From positions 4,216,001 to 4,280,000 of the forward strand of contig NZ_CP107834.1 of assembly GCF_036346595.1 (NCBI RefSeq): a stretch of 64,000 bases of DNA, read 5' to 3'. The first letter of the stretch is position 1, and every line of letters starts with the position of its first letter. The position numbers were made by a program, and so were the translations under genes. The notes under the pieces were generated by a model. That model saw only the letters and a program-made list of their open reading frames with translations, had not been told where the DNA came from and searched no databases. This stretch comes from Streptomyces sp. NBC_00525 (GTDB taxonomy: Bacteria > Actinomycetota > Actinomycetes > Streptomycetales > Streptomycetaceae). Shown here in pieces: positions 1 through 9,877 of this stretch.

Positions 1-211
1 CGAGCGCGCGGGCGAGGAGCGGGCGGCCGGTTCGTACGCGGCGTCCGACGCGTTCTTCCCCTTCCCGGACGGGCTGGAGATCCTGACCGCCGCCGGTGTC
101 AGGGCCGTGGCCCAGCCGGGCGGTTCGGTCCGCGACGAGCTGGTCGTCGAGGCGGCGCAGAAGGCCGGTGTGACGATGTACTTCACCGGCACCCGGCACT
201 TCTTCCACTGA
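1..211 (+). CDS. purH: PurH C-terminal end (AICAR transformylase / IMP cyclohydrolase), partial
   Basis: Only the last ~69 codons are present, read in the frame whose first full codon is base 2 and ending at TGA 209-211. The translated tail holds [12 protein letters not shown], a QPGGS-RD stretch and the terminal FTGTRHFFH. This is the characteristic end of the AICAR formyltransferase domain of bifunctional PurH, which carries out the last two steps of IMP synthesis in the cytosol. The upstream part lies outside the window. A strong hairpin follows. Confidence 0.93.
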   Translation, partial: ERAGEERAAGSYAASDAFFPFPDGLEILTAAGVRAVAQPGGSVRDELVVEAAQKAGVTMYFTGTRHFFH

Positions 212-290
212 GCCGGCACTGAGCTCGCACTGAGCCCGCACTGAGCCGGCCGGGGCCTGCCGAAGGCCCCGGACCCGGTCCGGGTACGGC

Positions 291-335
291 CGAGGGCCGT
301 AACCCCACGCGATCCGCGTGCGGTTACGGCCCTCG
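291..335. terminator. Bidirectional terminator between purH and the RDD gene
   Basis: Perfect 14-bp inverted repeat: CGAGGGCCGTAACC at 291-304 pairs with its complement at 322-335. The loop contains a further CACGC/GCGTG pair. It sits between two convergent genes. Confidence 0.85.
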
Positions 336-353
336 GGTCCGTATGAGGGGCGG

Positions 354-920
354 TCAGCCGACGCGCACCACGACGGTGGAGCAGACCTTGTCCGCGAACG
401 TCTGGTTCTTGGAGTCCCACAGCGGCCACAGGTAGCCGATGTAGCAGACGATCCCGTCCAGGAAGTGCGCGATCTGGCGGACGAAGGCCATGCCGAAGCC
501 GAGCGGACGGCCGTCCTGCTCGCGCAGCAGGCTGATGCCGAGGGCCTTCTTGCCGATCCACTGACCGGTCGTGCCCTCCTTGTACAGCTTGAAGAGGCCA
601 CCGCCGATCAGGACGAGGATGCCGAGGCCCATGAGCGCGGCGCCGGCTCCGCCGCCCACGCCGCCGCCTATGCCGAGGAGGACGGCGTAGGGGATGCCGA
701 TCACCAGGTAGTCGATGAGGAGCGCACCGACGCGGTGGCCCCAGCTGGCCAGCGGCGGACGGGCGCCGTAACCGGCCTGGCCGTAGTCGCCACCGGAGAC
801 CGGCGGGGCCTGCGGGTAGCCGTAGCCCTGCTGCGGCACGCCCTGCGGGGCCTGCGGATAACCGGGCTGCTGCTGCCCGTAGGGGTTGTTCGGGTTCGGG
901 TTCGGGTCGCCGAAGCTCAT
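354..920 (-). CDS. RDD family membrane protein
   Basis: A 188-residue protein starting at ATG 918-920, chosen because GGAGGAA lies just upstream. Further upstream in-frame codons have no ribosome binding site. The first ~70 residues are rich in Pro, Gly, Gln and Tyr ([16 protein letters not shown]). The rest is an RDD domain: an arginine before the first membrane helix ([15 protein letters not shown]), a glycine-rich second helix, then a third region with [13 protein letters not shown] and [15 protein letters not shown] proteins are poorly characterised integral membrane proteins, and no substrate can be assigned. It converges on purH. Confidence 0.85.
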   Translation of the reverse strand: MSFGDPNPNPNNPYGQQQPGYPQAPQGVPQQGYGYPQAPPVSGGDYGQAGYGARPPLASWGHRVGALLIDYLVIGIPYAVLLGIGGGVGGGAGAALMGLGILVLIGGGLFKLYKEGTTGQWIGKKALGISLLREQDGRPLGFGMAFVRQIAHFLDGIVCYIGYLWPLWDSKNQTFADKVCSTVVVRVG

Positions 921-1149
921 GTGGGCGTTCCTCCAACAGACGTACTGGGGACGGGTGCGGCCGCGCGGAGGAAGGAAAACGTCAGCGGTCAAGCCCCCCG
1001 GTGCACTGCTGCGGCACAGCGGCCTTCATCGTTATAAGCGGACAGTAAGTTTGTCCAGTCACGACCGGAGAAGTTGTCCAAGTGCAACCTTGCGTCCACG
1101 CCGGAGACCTGATTGGTACGAGGGCGGGGTCATCCGCGAGTATGGAGCC

Positions 1150-2019
1150 ATGACTGCCCAGATTCTCGATGGCAAGGCGACCGCAGCCGCGATCAAGTCC
1201 GATCTGACCGCCCGCGTGGCGGCCCTCAAGGCCCGTGGCGTCACGCCCGGCCTGGGCACCCTGCTGGTCGGGGACGATCCGGGCAGCCGGTGGTACGTGA
1301 ACGGCAAGCACAAGGACTGCGCCCAGGTCGGCATCGGCTCCATCCAGCGCGAACTGCCCGACACCGCGACGCAGGAGGACATCGAGCAGGTCGTCCGCGA
1401 GCTGAACGAGGACCCCGCCTGCACCGGTTACATCGTGCAGCTTCCCCTCCCCAAGGGCATCGACACCAACCGCGTCCTGGAACTGATGGACCCGGCCAAG
1501 GACGCGGACGGGCTCCACCCCATGAACCTCGGCCGCCTCGTGCTCAACGAGACCGGCCCGCTGCCCTGCACCCCGCAGGGCGTCGTCCAGCTGCTGCGCC
1601 ACCACGGCGTCGAGATCAACGGGGCGCACGTCGTGGTCGTCGGACGCGGCGTCACCATCGGCCGGTCCATCCCGCTGCTGCTCACCCGCAAGTCGGAGAA
1701 CGCCACGGTGACGCAGTGCCACACCGGCACGCGCGACCTGGCCGCCCACCTGAAGCAGGCCGACATCATCGTCGCCGCCGCGGGCGTGCCCCACATCATC
1801 AAGCCGGAACACGTCAAGCCGGGCGCCGCCGTGCTCGACGTGGGCGTCAGCCGCGACGAGAACGGCAAGATCGTCGGCGACGTCCACCCGGGCGTGGCCG
1901 AGGTCGCGGCCTGGATCTCGCCGAACCCCGGCGGGGTCGGCCCGATGACCCGTGCCCAGCTCCTCGTCAACGTGGTCGAGGCCGCCGAGCGCGACGCCGA
2001 CGCCGTCTCCGCCGGCTGA
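1150..2019 (+). CDS. folD: Methylenetetrahydrofolate dehydrogenase / cyclohydrolase FolD
   Basis: A 289-residue cytosolic enzyme that interconverts 5,10-methylene-, 5,10-methenyl- and 10-formyl-tetrahydrofolate, feeding one-carbon units to purine synthesis (purH is upstream). Family signatures are all present: Tyr49 and the catalytic Lys53 in YVNGK, QLPLPKG near 100, DGLHPMN, PCTPQGV, the nucleotide-binding GRGVTIGRS, and [10 protein letters not shown] near the C-terminus. ATG 1150 is the start because the family N-terminus ([12 protein letters not shown]) begins there, although GGAG at 1144-1147 is unusually close. The DUF3017 gene follows 21 bp downstream, probably in one operon. Confidence 0.97.
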   Translation: MTAQILDGKATAAAIKSDLTARVAALKARGVTPGLGTLLVGDDPGSRWYVNGKHKDCAQVGIGSIQRELPDTATQEDIEQVVRELNEDPACTGYIVQLPLPKGIDTNRVLELMDPAKDADGLHPMNLGRLVLNETGPLPCTPQGVVQLLRHHGVEINGAHVVVVGRGVTIGRSIPLLLTRKSENATVTQCHTGTRDLAAHLKQADIIVAAAGVPHIIKPEHVKPGAAVLDVGVSRDENGKIVGDVHPGVAEVAAWISPNPGGVGPMTRAQLLVNVVEAAERDADAVSAG

Positions 2020-2040
2020 CCGGGCCCAGGGAGGAACCCC

Positions 2041-2547
2041 ATGGGTGCGACGAGCCCGGCCGACGGTTCCGGTTCCACCGAGGAGGCCGTGCCCCCGCGG
2101 ACGGCCCCCGCCAACGCGCCCGACCCCGGCGGCTCCTCCGCCGCCGGGACCCGGCGCGGACGGCGCTTCTCGCTGACCCGCGACACCGCGCGCCCCGAGG
2201 GCGGCGGCCGGGCGGCCGGCGGGGACGCGCCCGCCCCGGCCCGGCAGTGGCCGCTGCTCGCCGTGCTCTGCGTGGCCGCCGCCGGACTGCTCGTCGTGGC
2301 GGCCGACCCCTTCGACGAGGCGTTCCGCGTCGGCACGATCCTGATCGGCGCGGCACTCATCGGCGCCGCGGTGCTGCGCCTCGTCGTCCGCTCGGTGGGC
2401 ATGCTCGCGGTGCGGTCCCGCTTCACCGACCTGGTCACCTACGGGCTGCTGGGCACCCTGATCGTGCTGCTCGCGCTGCTCGCCCAGCCCCGGCCGTGGC
2501 TGGACATCCCGTTCCTGGAGGACGCGGTCCACTTCACGATCCGCTGA
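2041..2547 (+). CDS. DUF3017 domain membrane protein
   Basis: A 168-residue protein with GGAGGAA 5 bases before the ATG. The first ~75 residues are a low-complexity Pro/Gly/Ala region. Three predicted membrane helices follow: around 78-95 (WPLLAVLCVAAAGLLVV), around 100-118, and around 133-150 (TYGLLGTLIVLLALLA). This matches DUF3017, a small actinobacterial family usually found directly after folD. The function is unknown. The tight spacing to folD implies co-transcription. Confidence 0.8.
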   Translation: MGATSPADGSGSTEEAVPPRTAPANAPDPGGSSAAGTRRGRRFSLTRDTARPEGGGRAAGGDAPAPARQWPLLAVLCVAAAGLLVVAADPFDEAFRVGTILIGAALIGAAVLRLVVRSVGMLAVRSRFTDLVTYGLLGTLIVLLALLAQPRPWLDIPFLEDAVHFTIR

Positions 2548-3915
<1,368 letters not shown>

Positions 3916-3930
3916 TCCACGCACCACACA

Positions 3931-3968
3931 CCGCGCCCCCGGCAGCCGTCGTGCTGCCGGGGGCGCGG
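3931..3968. terminator. Bidirectional terminator after mdh
   Basis: A perfect 15-bp stem: CCGCGCCCCCGGCAG (3931-3945) and its complement (3954-3968) with an 8-base loop, between convergent genes. Confidence 0.88.
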
Positions 3969-3979
3969 TGCGTACGCGG

Positions 3980-4711
3980 TCAGAGCCGGCGCAGCCCGCC
4001 GGCGATCTCCCGGACCGCCGCGTCCGCCCGGCGCTGGAGGCCGGGGCCGAAGGTGACGCGCGTCGCCCCCAGCTCACCCAGGCGGCGCGGCCCCGGCCCA
4101 TCCGGGCGGGCCAGGGCGTTCACCGGCAGCCCCGGCAGGGCGCCGGCCAGCAGCCCGAACACCGCCTCCGGGGCGAGGATCGGATACAGGCAGTCCGCGC
4201 CCGCCTCCGCGTACAGCCGCGCCCTGCGCAGAGTCTCCGCCTCCGGGTCCGTCCCGTCCGGGACGCCCGTCACGAAGGTGTCGATCCTGGCGTTGACGAA
4301 CAGCGCGTCCCCGGCGGCCGCCCGGACCGCGGCCAGCCGGTCCGCCTGCCGCTCCGCCGCCACCAGGACGCCGTCCACGGTGTCCTCCAGGTTGCAGCCG
4401 ACCGCGCCCGCGGCGAGCAGCCGCTCCACCAGCTCTTCGGCCGGCAGCCCGTACCCGGCCTCGATGTCGGCGGAGACCGGTACGGACACGGTCCGGACGA
4501 TCCGGGCCACCGCCGCGAACATCTCACCGGCGGGCGTCGAGCCGTCCTCGTAACCGAGGGACGCGGCGACCCCCGCGCTCGGCGTGGCGAGCGCGGGGAA
4601 GCCGGCGTCCGCGAAGGCGCGGGCGCTCGCGGCGTCCCACGGTCCGGGCAGGACCAGCGGGTCGCCGGGAGCGCGGTCACGGTGCAGGGCCCGCAGGCCG
4701 GACGCGGTCAC
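3980..4711 (-). CDS. Isocitrate lyase / PEP mutase family protein
   Basis: About 243 residues if translation starts at GTG 4709-4711. No ATG fits without running into the upstream gene, and the ribosome binding site is weak, so the start is provisional. The TIM-barrel PEP mutase/ICL superfamily is recognisable from LVLPGPWDAASARAF at the N-terminus, ATPSAGVAASLGY, VSADIEAGYG (metal-binding Asp/Glu), NLEDTVDG and FVNARIDTF. Such members usually act on C-C or C-P bonds of small 2-oxo or carboxylic acids, and the substrate cannot be read here. The gene starts 8 bp after the AhpD-like gene's stop, so the two probably form an operon. Confidence 0.8.
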   Translation of the reverse strand: MTASGLRALHRDRAPGDPLVLPGPWDAASARAFADAGFPALATPSAGVAASLGYEDGSTPAGEMFAAVARIVRTVSVPVSADIEAGYGLPAEELVERLLAAGAVGCNLEDTVDGVLVAAERQADRLAAVRAAAGDALFVNARIDTFVTGVPDGTDPEAETLRRARLYAEAGADCLYPILAPEAVFGLLAGALPGLPVNALARPDGPGPRRLGELGATRVTFGPGLQRRADAAVREIAGGLRRL

Positions 4712-4719
4712 GGCGGTGC

Positions 4720-5229
4720 TCAGCGGAAGTCGCCGGGCGTGTAGTGGCCGGGCACCATGCGGGTGGACACGGCGAACCGGTTCCACGCGTTGATGGTGAT
4801 GATCGCGGCGATGAGGTGCGCCAGCTCCTCCTCGCCGAAGTGCTTCGCGGCCCGGTCGTAGACCTCGTCCGGGACGAAGCCGTCCGTCAGGACGGTCACC
4901 GCCTCGGTCAGCTCGATCGCCGCGATCTCCTTCGGCGTGTAGAAGTGCCGCGACTCCTCCCAGGCGCTCAGCTGGACGATCCGCTGCATCGACTCACCCG
5001 CCGCGAGCGCGTCCTTGGTGTGCATGTCCAGGCAGAACGCGCAGTGGTTGAGCTGCGAGGAGCGGATCTTCACCAGCTCGGCGATCACCGGATCGACGCC
5101 CCGGCGGGATGCGGCCTCCAGCCGGGCCATCGCCTTGTAGACCTCGGGGGCGTGCTCCGACCAGACCATGCGGGGGGTGTGCTCGGCGCAGTACTCGGAC
5201 GTGGTGGTGCTGTTCTCGTTCGTCGTCAT
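4720..5229 (-). CDS. Carboxymuconolactone decarboxylase / AhpD-like protein
   Basis: A 169-residue all-helical protein starting at ATG 5227-5229. The AhpD core is present with the redox pair Cys63/Cys66 in NHCAFCLDMH, the feature that separates peroxidase-like AhpD proteins from true decarboxylases. It also has LSAWEESRHFYTPKE and the C-terminal INAWNRFAVSTRMVPG. Inferred role: thiol-dependent peroxide or oxidative-stress defence. It is transcribed divergently from a MocR regulator only 46 bp away, which is the likely controller. The PEP mutase-like gene follows. Confidence 0.88.
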   Translation of the reverse strand: MTTNENSTTTSEYCAEHTPRMVWSEHAPEVYKAMARLEAASRRGVDPVIAELVKIRSSQLNHCAFCLDMHTKDALAAGESMQRIVQLSAWEESRHFYTPKEIAAIELTEAVTVLTDGFVPDEVYDRAAKHFGEEELAHLIAAIITINAWNRFAVSTRMVPGHYTPGDFR

Positions 5230-5249
5230 GCCCTCAAGACTATGAGGCA

Positions 5250-5271
5250 ATGGCGCAGTTGTATGGTCCAT
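5250..5271. promoter_or_regulatory. Candidate MocR operator in the AhpD/MocR divergent gap
   Basis: The 46-bp gap contains ATGG at 5250-5253 and again at 5263-5266. The second lies in the small palindrome ATGGTCCAT (5263-5271). Spaced direct repeats are typical of MocR-type sites. The assignment rests on position and repeat structure only. Confidence 0.35.
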
Positions 5272-5275
5272 TTCC

Positions 5276-6679
5276 ATGACAGAAGCCTGGGCCACTTTCG
5301 GTGCCGACCTGCACATCGACCCGACCGGCTCCACCGGACTGCGGGCCGGCCTCATGCATGCCCTGCGCGAGGCCGTGCGTACCGGCCGGCTGGCCCCCGG
5401 CACCCGGCTGCCGTCGTCCCGCACCCTCGCGGCCGACCTCGGCATCGCCCGCAACACCGTCGCCGACGCCTACGCGGAACTGGTCGCCGAGGGCTGGCTC
5501 ACCGCCCGCCAGGGCTCCGGGACCAGGGTGGCGCGGCGCGCCGAACCGCGGACGCCGGAGTCCAGGGCGCCGCGCTCCCGGCCACCGCGCACCGCGCCCG
5601 CGTACAGCCTGATGCCGGGCACCCCGGACCTGGCGACCTTCCCGCGCGCCGAATGGCTCAAGGCCGCCCGCCGCGCCCTGTCCGACGCCCCGCACGACGC
5701 CTTCGGCTACGGCGACCCGCGCGGCCGCATCGAGCTGCGCACCGTCCTGGCCGAGTACCTGGCGCGGGCGCGCGGGGTGTACGCCGCCCCGGACCGGATC
5801 ATCGTCTGCGCCGGGTTCGTGCACGGACTGATGCTGCTCGGCAAGGCGCTGCGGGGGCGCCGGGTGCGGGAGGTGGCCGTCGAGTCGTACGGGCTGGAGA
5901 TCCACACCCGGCTGCTCACCGAGGCCGGGCTGCGCATCCCGTGCCTGCCGCTGGACCACCTCGGCAGCCGCACCGGCGAACTGCACACCCTGCGCAACGC
6001 GGGCGCGGTCCTGCTCACCCCCGCGCACCAGTTCCCGACCGGCGTACCGCTGCACCCGGACCGGCGGGCGGCGGCGATCGACTGGGCGCGCTCCACCGGC
6101 GGGCTGATCCTGGAGGACGACTACGACGGCGAGTTCCGCTACGACCGCCAGCCGGTCGGCGCCCTGCAGGGCCTGGACCCGGAGCGCGTCGTGTACCTGG
6201 GCACGTCCAGCAAGTCCCTGGCGCCGGGGCTGCGGCTCGGCTGGATGGTGGTGCCGCGGGCGCTGGCCGCCGAGGTCGCCGAGGCCAAGGGGGCGAGCGA
6301 CTGGGCGCCCAGCGCGCTGGACCAGCTGACGCTCGCGGAGTTCATGGCGTCGGGCGCGTACGACCGGCATGTGCGCTCCATGCGGCTGCGCTACCGCAAC
6401 CGCCGCGACCAGCTCGTGGCGGCGCTGGCCGAACGGGCGCCGGGGATCAGGGTCAGCGGCATCGCCGCCGGGCTGCACGCCGTCCTCGAACTGCCCGAGG
6501 GCACCGAGGCCGAGGTGATCCGGGCGGCGGCCTGGCAGGGCCTCGCGGTCGAGGGCCTGTCCTGGTTCCGCCACCCGGACGCCGGACTGCGGCGCGAGGC
6601 GCTGGTCATCGGCTACGGCACCCCGACCGACAGCGCCTGGAAGGGCACGCTGGAGGCGCTGCTGCGGGTGCTGACCTGA
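5276..6679 (+). CDS. MocR-type regulator (GntR HTH fused to aminotransferase-like domain)
   Basis: 467 residues. The N-terminal winged helix (about 20-85) contains GRLAPGTRLPSSRTLAADLG and AYAELVAEGWL, as in GntR proteins. The rest is a type I PLP aminotransferase fold with LEDDYDGEFRYD and the PLP-binding Lys313 in GTSSKSLAPGLRLGW. MocR proteins use bound PLP to sense B6 vitamers or amino-compounds while binding DNA. Because it is divergent from the AhpD-like gene, that operon is its probable target. Its stop nearly abuts the rocD stop. No ribosome binding site is obvious, so the ATG at 5276 may be close to the transcription start. Confidence 0.9.
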   Translation: MTEAWATFGADLHIDPTGSTGLRAGLMHALREAVRTGRLAPGTRLPSSRTLAADLGIARNTVADAYAELVAEGWLTARQGSGTRVARRAEPRTPESRAPRSRPPRTAPAYSLMPGTPDLATFPRAEWLKAARRALSDAPHDAFGYGDPRGRIELRTVLAEYLARARGVYAAPDRIIVCAGFVHGLMLLGKALRGRRVREVAVESYGLEIHTRLLTEAGLRIPCLPLDHLGSRTGELHTLRNAGAVLLTPAHQFPTGVPLHPDRRAAAIDWARSTGGLILEDDYDGEFRYDRQPVGALQGLDPERVVYLGTSSKSLAPGLRLGWMVVPRALAAEVAEAKGASDWAPSALDQLTLAEFMASGAYDRHVRSMRLRYRNRRDQLVAALAERAPGIRVSGIAAGLHAVLELPEGTEAEVIRAAAWQGLAVEGLSWFRHPDAGLRREALVIGYGTPTDSAWKGTLEALLRVLT

Positions 6680-6716
6680 TGAGCCGCTGCCGCGGGCGCC
6701 GGCCCGGCGGGGCTCA
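6680..6716. terminator. Hairpin between convergent mocR and rocD
   Basis: Outer stem TGAGCC (6680-6685) with GGCTCA (6711-6716), and inner CGGGC/GCCCG (6693-6697 with 6702-6706). It overlaps the rocD stop codon and lies in the 34-base convergent gap. Confidence 0.5.
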
Positions 6717-7919
6717 GCCGCCCAGGACCTCGCGCAGCCGGTCCAGGCCCCAGTCCAGGTCGTCCTTGCTGATCACCAGCGGCGGGGCGATCCGGATCGT
6801 GGAGCCGTGGGTGTCCTTCACCAGCACCCGGCGCTCCAGCAGCCGTTCGGAGATCTCCCGGCCGGTGCCCAGGGCCGGTTCGATGTCCACGCCCGCCCAC
6901 AGTCCGCGCCCGCGCACCTCGCGCACCGCGCCCTGGCCGACCAGCAGCCCCAGCTCGTGGTGGAGGTGGTCGCCCAGCTCGGCGGCGCGCTGCTGGTACT
7001 CGCCGGTGTTCAGCATCGCGATGACCTCCAGCGCCACCGCGCAGGCGAGCGGGTTCCCGCCGAACGTCGAGCCGTGCTCACCGGGCCGGAACACACCGAG
7101 CACCGCCGCCGAGGACACCACGGCCGACACCGGCACCACACCGCCGCCGAGCGCCTTGCCCAGCAGGTACACGTCCGGTACGACGCCCTCGTGCTCGCAG
7201 GCGAAGGTCTTCCCGGTCCGGCCCAGACCGGACTGGATCTCGTCCGCGACGAACAGCACGTTCCGCTCGCGGGTCAGCTCCCGGACCCCGGCGAGATAGC
7301 CCGGCGGCGGCACCAGCACGCCCGCCTCGCCCTGGATCGGCTCGATGAGCACCGCCACGGTGTTCTCGGTCATGGCGTCGCGCATCGCGGTGAGGTCCCC
7401 GTACGGCACGATCTCGAAACCGGGGGTGTACGGGCCGAAGTCGGCGCGGGCCTCCTGGTCCGTGGAGAAGCTGACGATCGTCGTCGTCCGGCCGTGGAAG
7501 TTGTCGGCGGCGACGATGATCTTCGCCATGCCGTCCGGGACGCCCTTGACCTGGTAGCCCCACTTGCGGGCGGTCTTCACGGCCGTCTCCACGGCCTCCG
7601 CCCCGGTGTTCATCGGCAGCACCATCTCCATGCCGCACAGCTCCGCCAGACGCGTGCAGAAGTCGGCGAACCGGTCGTGGTGGAAGGCCCGCGAGGTGAG
7701 CGTCACACGCTCCAGCTGCGCCCGTGCCGCGTCGATCAGACGGCGGTTGTTGTGGCCGAAGTTGAGCGCCGAGTAGCCGGCCAGCATGTCCAGATGGCGC
7801 CGGCCCTCGACATCGGTCATCCAGGCGCCGTCGGCCGTGGCGACGACGACGGGCAGCGGGTGGTAGTTGTGCGCGCTGTGCGCCTCGGCGGAGGCGATGG
7901 CGTTGTCCGTGGTCGACAC
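6714..7919 (-). CDS. rocD: Ornithine--oxo-acid aminotransferase
   Basis: 401 residues from GTG 7917-7919, preceded by GGAGA on the coding strand. This PLP enzyme transfers the delta-amino group of ornithine to 2-oxoglutarate, giving glutamate semialdehyde in arginine catabolism. The class III aminotransferase signature is complete: NTGAEAVETAVKTARKWGY, DNFHGRT, EPIQGEAGV, FVADEIQSGLGRTG, the PLP Lys255 in LLGKALGGG, and HGSTFGGNPL. The upstream region is shared with divergent trpS and carries three 23-bp tandem repeats. Confidence 0.93.
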   Translation of the reverse strand: MSTTDNAIASAEAHSAHNYHPLPVVVATADGAWMTDVEGRRHLDMLAGYSALNFGHNNRRLIDAARAQLERVTLTSRAFHHDRFADFCTRLAELCGMEMVLPMNTGAEAVETAVKTARKWGYQVKGVPDGMAKIIVAADNFHGRTTTIVSFSTDQEARADFGPYTPGFEIVPYGDLTAMRDAMTENTVAVLIEPIQGEAGVLVPPPGYLAGVRELTRERNVLFVADEIQSGLGRTGKTFACEHEGVVPDVYLLGKALGGGVVPVSAVVSSAAVLGVFRPGEHGSTFGGNPLACAVALEVIAMLNTGEYQQRAAELGDHLHHELGLLVGQGAVREVRGRGLWAGVDIEPALGTGREISERLLERRVLVKDTHGSTIRIAPPLVISKDDLDWGLDRLREVLGG

Positions 7920-8029
7920 GGGATCTCCGTTCGTCGTGCGGTGGGAGCAGAGGTTGGCCCCACTTTGTATCGTCGGTCGCTTCTCCCGCGGGGAAACCTT
8001 CACTTCGCGGCGTGCCCGCGTTTTCCGCG

Positions 8030-8098
8030 GTGCGAGCCCGTCCGACGACGCCGTGCGGGCCCGTCCGACGACGTGGTGCGGGCCCGTCCGACGATTCC
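8030..8098. repeat. Three tandem 23-bp repeats between rocD and trpS
   Basis: Copies of GTGCGRGCCCGTCCGACGAY begin at 8030, 8053 and 8076, an exact 23-bp period. The second and third copies match over 19 of the first 20 bases, and the first differs only at position 6. They lie in the 225-bp divergent gap, 47 bases from the trpS start. They could be operator sites or a local duplication; function is not known. Confidence 0.75.
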
Positions 8099-8144
8099 TC
8101 CACCGGTTGCCCGAGAAGGGCCCGGCACCTGAGACAATGAGCCC

Positions 8145-9158
8145 ATGGCCTCTGAACGTCCCCGTGTGCTCTCCGGAATCCAGCCCACCTCCGGCTCGTT
8201 CCACCTCGGCAACTATCTCGGCGCGGTCCGCCAGTGGGTGGCGCTGCAGGAGTCCCACGACGCCTTCTACATGGTGGTCGACCTGCACGCCATCACCGTC
8301 GCCCAGGACCCGGCGCAGCTGCGTGCCAACACCCGGCTCGCCGTCGCCCAGCTGCTCGCGGCCGGGCTCGACCCCGAGCGCTGCACGCTGTTCGTCCAGA
8401 GCCATGTCCCGGAGCACGCGCAGCTCGGCTGGGTGATGAACTGCCTGGCCGGATTCGGCGAGGCCTCCCGGATGACGCAGTTCAAGGACAAGTCCGCCCG
8501 GCACGGCGCCGACCGCACCACGGTCGGCCTGTTCACGTACCCGATGCTGATGGTCGCCGACATCCTGCTCTACCAGGCCGACGAGGTCCCGGTGGGCGAG
8601 GACCAGCGCCAGCACCTGGAGCTGACCCGCAACCTCGCGGAGCGGTTCAACACAACCTACGGCGAAACGTTCACCGTCCCGGACCCGTACATCCTCAAGG
8701 AGACGGCGAAGATCTACGACCTCCAGGACCCGTCGTCCAAGATGAGCAAGTCGACGGCGAACCCGAAGGGCCTGATCAACCTCCTGGACGACCCGAAGGC
8801 CACCGCCAAGAAGGTGAAGAGCGCCGTCACCGACACGGACACGGTGATCCGCTTCGACCGCGCCGAGAAGCCGGGCATCAGCAACCTGCTGAGCATCTAC
8901 TCCACGCTCACCGGTGCGCCGGTGCCGGAGCTGGAGCAGAAGTACGAGGGCAAGGGCTACGGTGCGCTGAAGACGGACCTCGCCGAGGTGATGGTCGACT
9001 TCGTCACACCCTTCCGCACCCGCGCCCAGGAGTACCTGGACGACACCGAGACGATGGACGCCATCCTGGCCGAGGGCGCCGAGAAGGCGCGGGCCGTGGC
9101 CGCCGAGACCCTGGCGCTGGCCTACGACCGGATGGGCCTTGTGCCCGCGAAGCACTGA
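8145..9158 (+). CDS. trpS: Tryptophanyl-tRNA synthetase
   Basis: A 337-residue class I aminoacyl-tRNA synthetase that charges tRNA-Trp. The HIGH-like motif is HLGN at 20-23 ([15 protein letters not shown]). The second ATP-binding motif is a perfect KMSKS at 199-203. Substrate-site segments include [30 protein letters not shown] and [12 protein letters not shown]. The length fits bacterial TrpRS. The ATG at 8145 has only a weak GAG element upstream. It is the only aminoacyl-tRNA synthetase in the window. Confidence 0.97.
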   Translation: MASERPRVLSGIQPTSGSFHLGNYLGAVRQWVALQESHDAFYMVVDLHAITVAQDPAQLRANTRLAVAQLLAAGLDPERCTLFVQSHVPEHAQLGWVMNCLAGFGEASRMTQFKDKSARHGADRTTVGLFTYPMLMVADILLYQADEVPVGEDQRQHLELTRNLAERFNTTYGETFTVPDPYILKETAKIYDLQDPSSKMSKSTANPKGLINLLDDPKATAKKVKSAVTDTDTVIRFDRAEKPGISNLLSIYSTLTGAPVPELEQKYEGKGYGALKTDLAEVMVDFVTPFRTRAQEYLDDTETMDAILAEGAEKARAVAAETLALAYDRMGLVPAKH

Positions 9159-9265
9159 GTCCAAGGACCCTGGCGGCGAGGCGGGCGCAGGCGGCACACT
9201 TGCGGCGTGAAGCCTGCGGCCGTCCGTGGCTGAAAACAGACCATCGAGGAGTGAAGGAGAACGAC

Positions 9266-9856
9266 GTGGGGACCGTAACGCTCGGCGTTTCGATCGCGGT
9301 CCCGGAGCCCTACGGCAGCCTGCTCCAGGAGCGGCGCGCGAGCTTCGGGGACCCTGCCGCACACGGCATTCCCACCCACGTCACCCTCCTGCCGCCGACC
9401 GCGGCCGAGGCGGCCGAGCTGCCCGCCGTCGAGGCACATCTGGCCGCGGTCGCGACCGGCGGCCGCCCCTTCCCGATGCGGCTGTCCGGCACGGGCACCT
9501 TCCGGCCGCTCTCCCCGGTCGTCTTCGTCCAGGTCGTCGAGGGCGCGTCCGCCTGCGCCTGGCTCCAGAAGCGGGTCCGGGACGCCTCCGGGCCCCTGGT
9601 GCGCGAGCTGCAGTTCCCGTACCACCCGCACGTCACGGTCGCCCACGACATCCCCGAGGAGGCGATGGACCGGGCCTACGCGGAGCTCGCCGACTACGAG
9701 GCGTCCTGGATCTGCGGCTCCTTCGCGCTGTACGAACAGGGCGCGGACCGCGTCTGGCGCAAGATCAACGAGTTCCCGTTCGGGGCGGGCGGCATCAACC
9801 CGGCCGTCCCCGCCCAGAGCGGCAGCTCCCTGGACGCCCCCTCCCTCCACCCGTAG
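9266..9856 (+). CDS. 2'-5' RNA ligase family (2H phosphoesterase) protein
   Basis: 196 residues from GTG 9266-9268, with GGAGA 6 bases upstream. The two catalytic HxT motifs of the 2H superfamily are visible: His38-Val-Thr40 (THVTLLPP) and His122-Val-Thr124 (HPHVTVAHD), about 84 residues apart as expected. Members hydrolyse or ligate cyclic phosphates on RNA or nucleotides, and the natural substrate of this one is unknown. It follows trpS after a 107-bp gap, so co-transcription is possible. A short hairpin separates it from the convergent dprE2-like gene. Confidence 0.85.
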   Translation: MGTVTLGVSIAVPEPYGSLLQERRASFGDPAAHGIPTHVTLLPPTAAEAAELPAVEAHLAAVATGGRPFPMRLSGTGTFRPLSPVVFVQVVEGASACAWLQKRVRDASGPLVRELQFPYHPHVTVAHDIPEEAMDRAYAELADYEASWICGSFALYEQGADRVWRKINEFPFGAGGINPAVPAQSGSSLDAPSLHP

Positions 9857-9875
9857 GCGGGGGCGGCGGCCCCCC
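9855..9875. terminator. Short GC hairpin after the 2H phosphoesterase gene
   Basis: GCGGGGG (9855-9861) pairs with CCCCCGC (9869-9875) across a 7-base loop in the 21-bp convergent gap. Confidence 0.45.
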
Positions 9876-9877
9876 GC

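Noticed and set aside
982..2532. Long minus-strand ORF over folD and DUF3017
   Set aside because: High-GC shadow of two well-supported genes; the protein is low-complexity with no family features.
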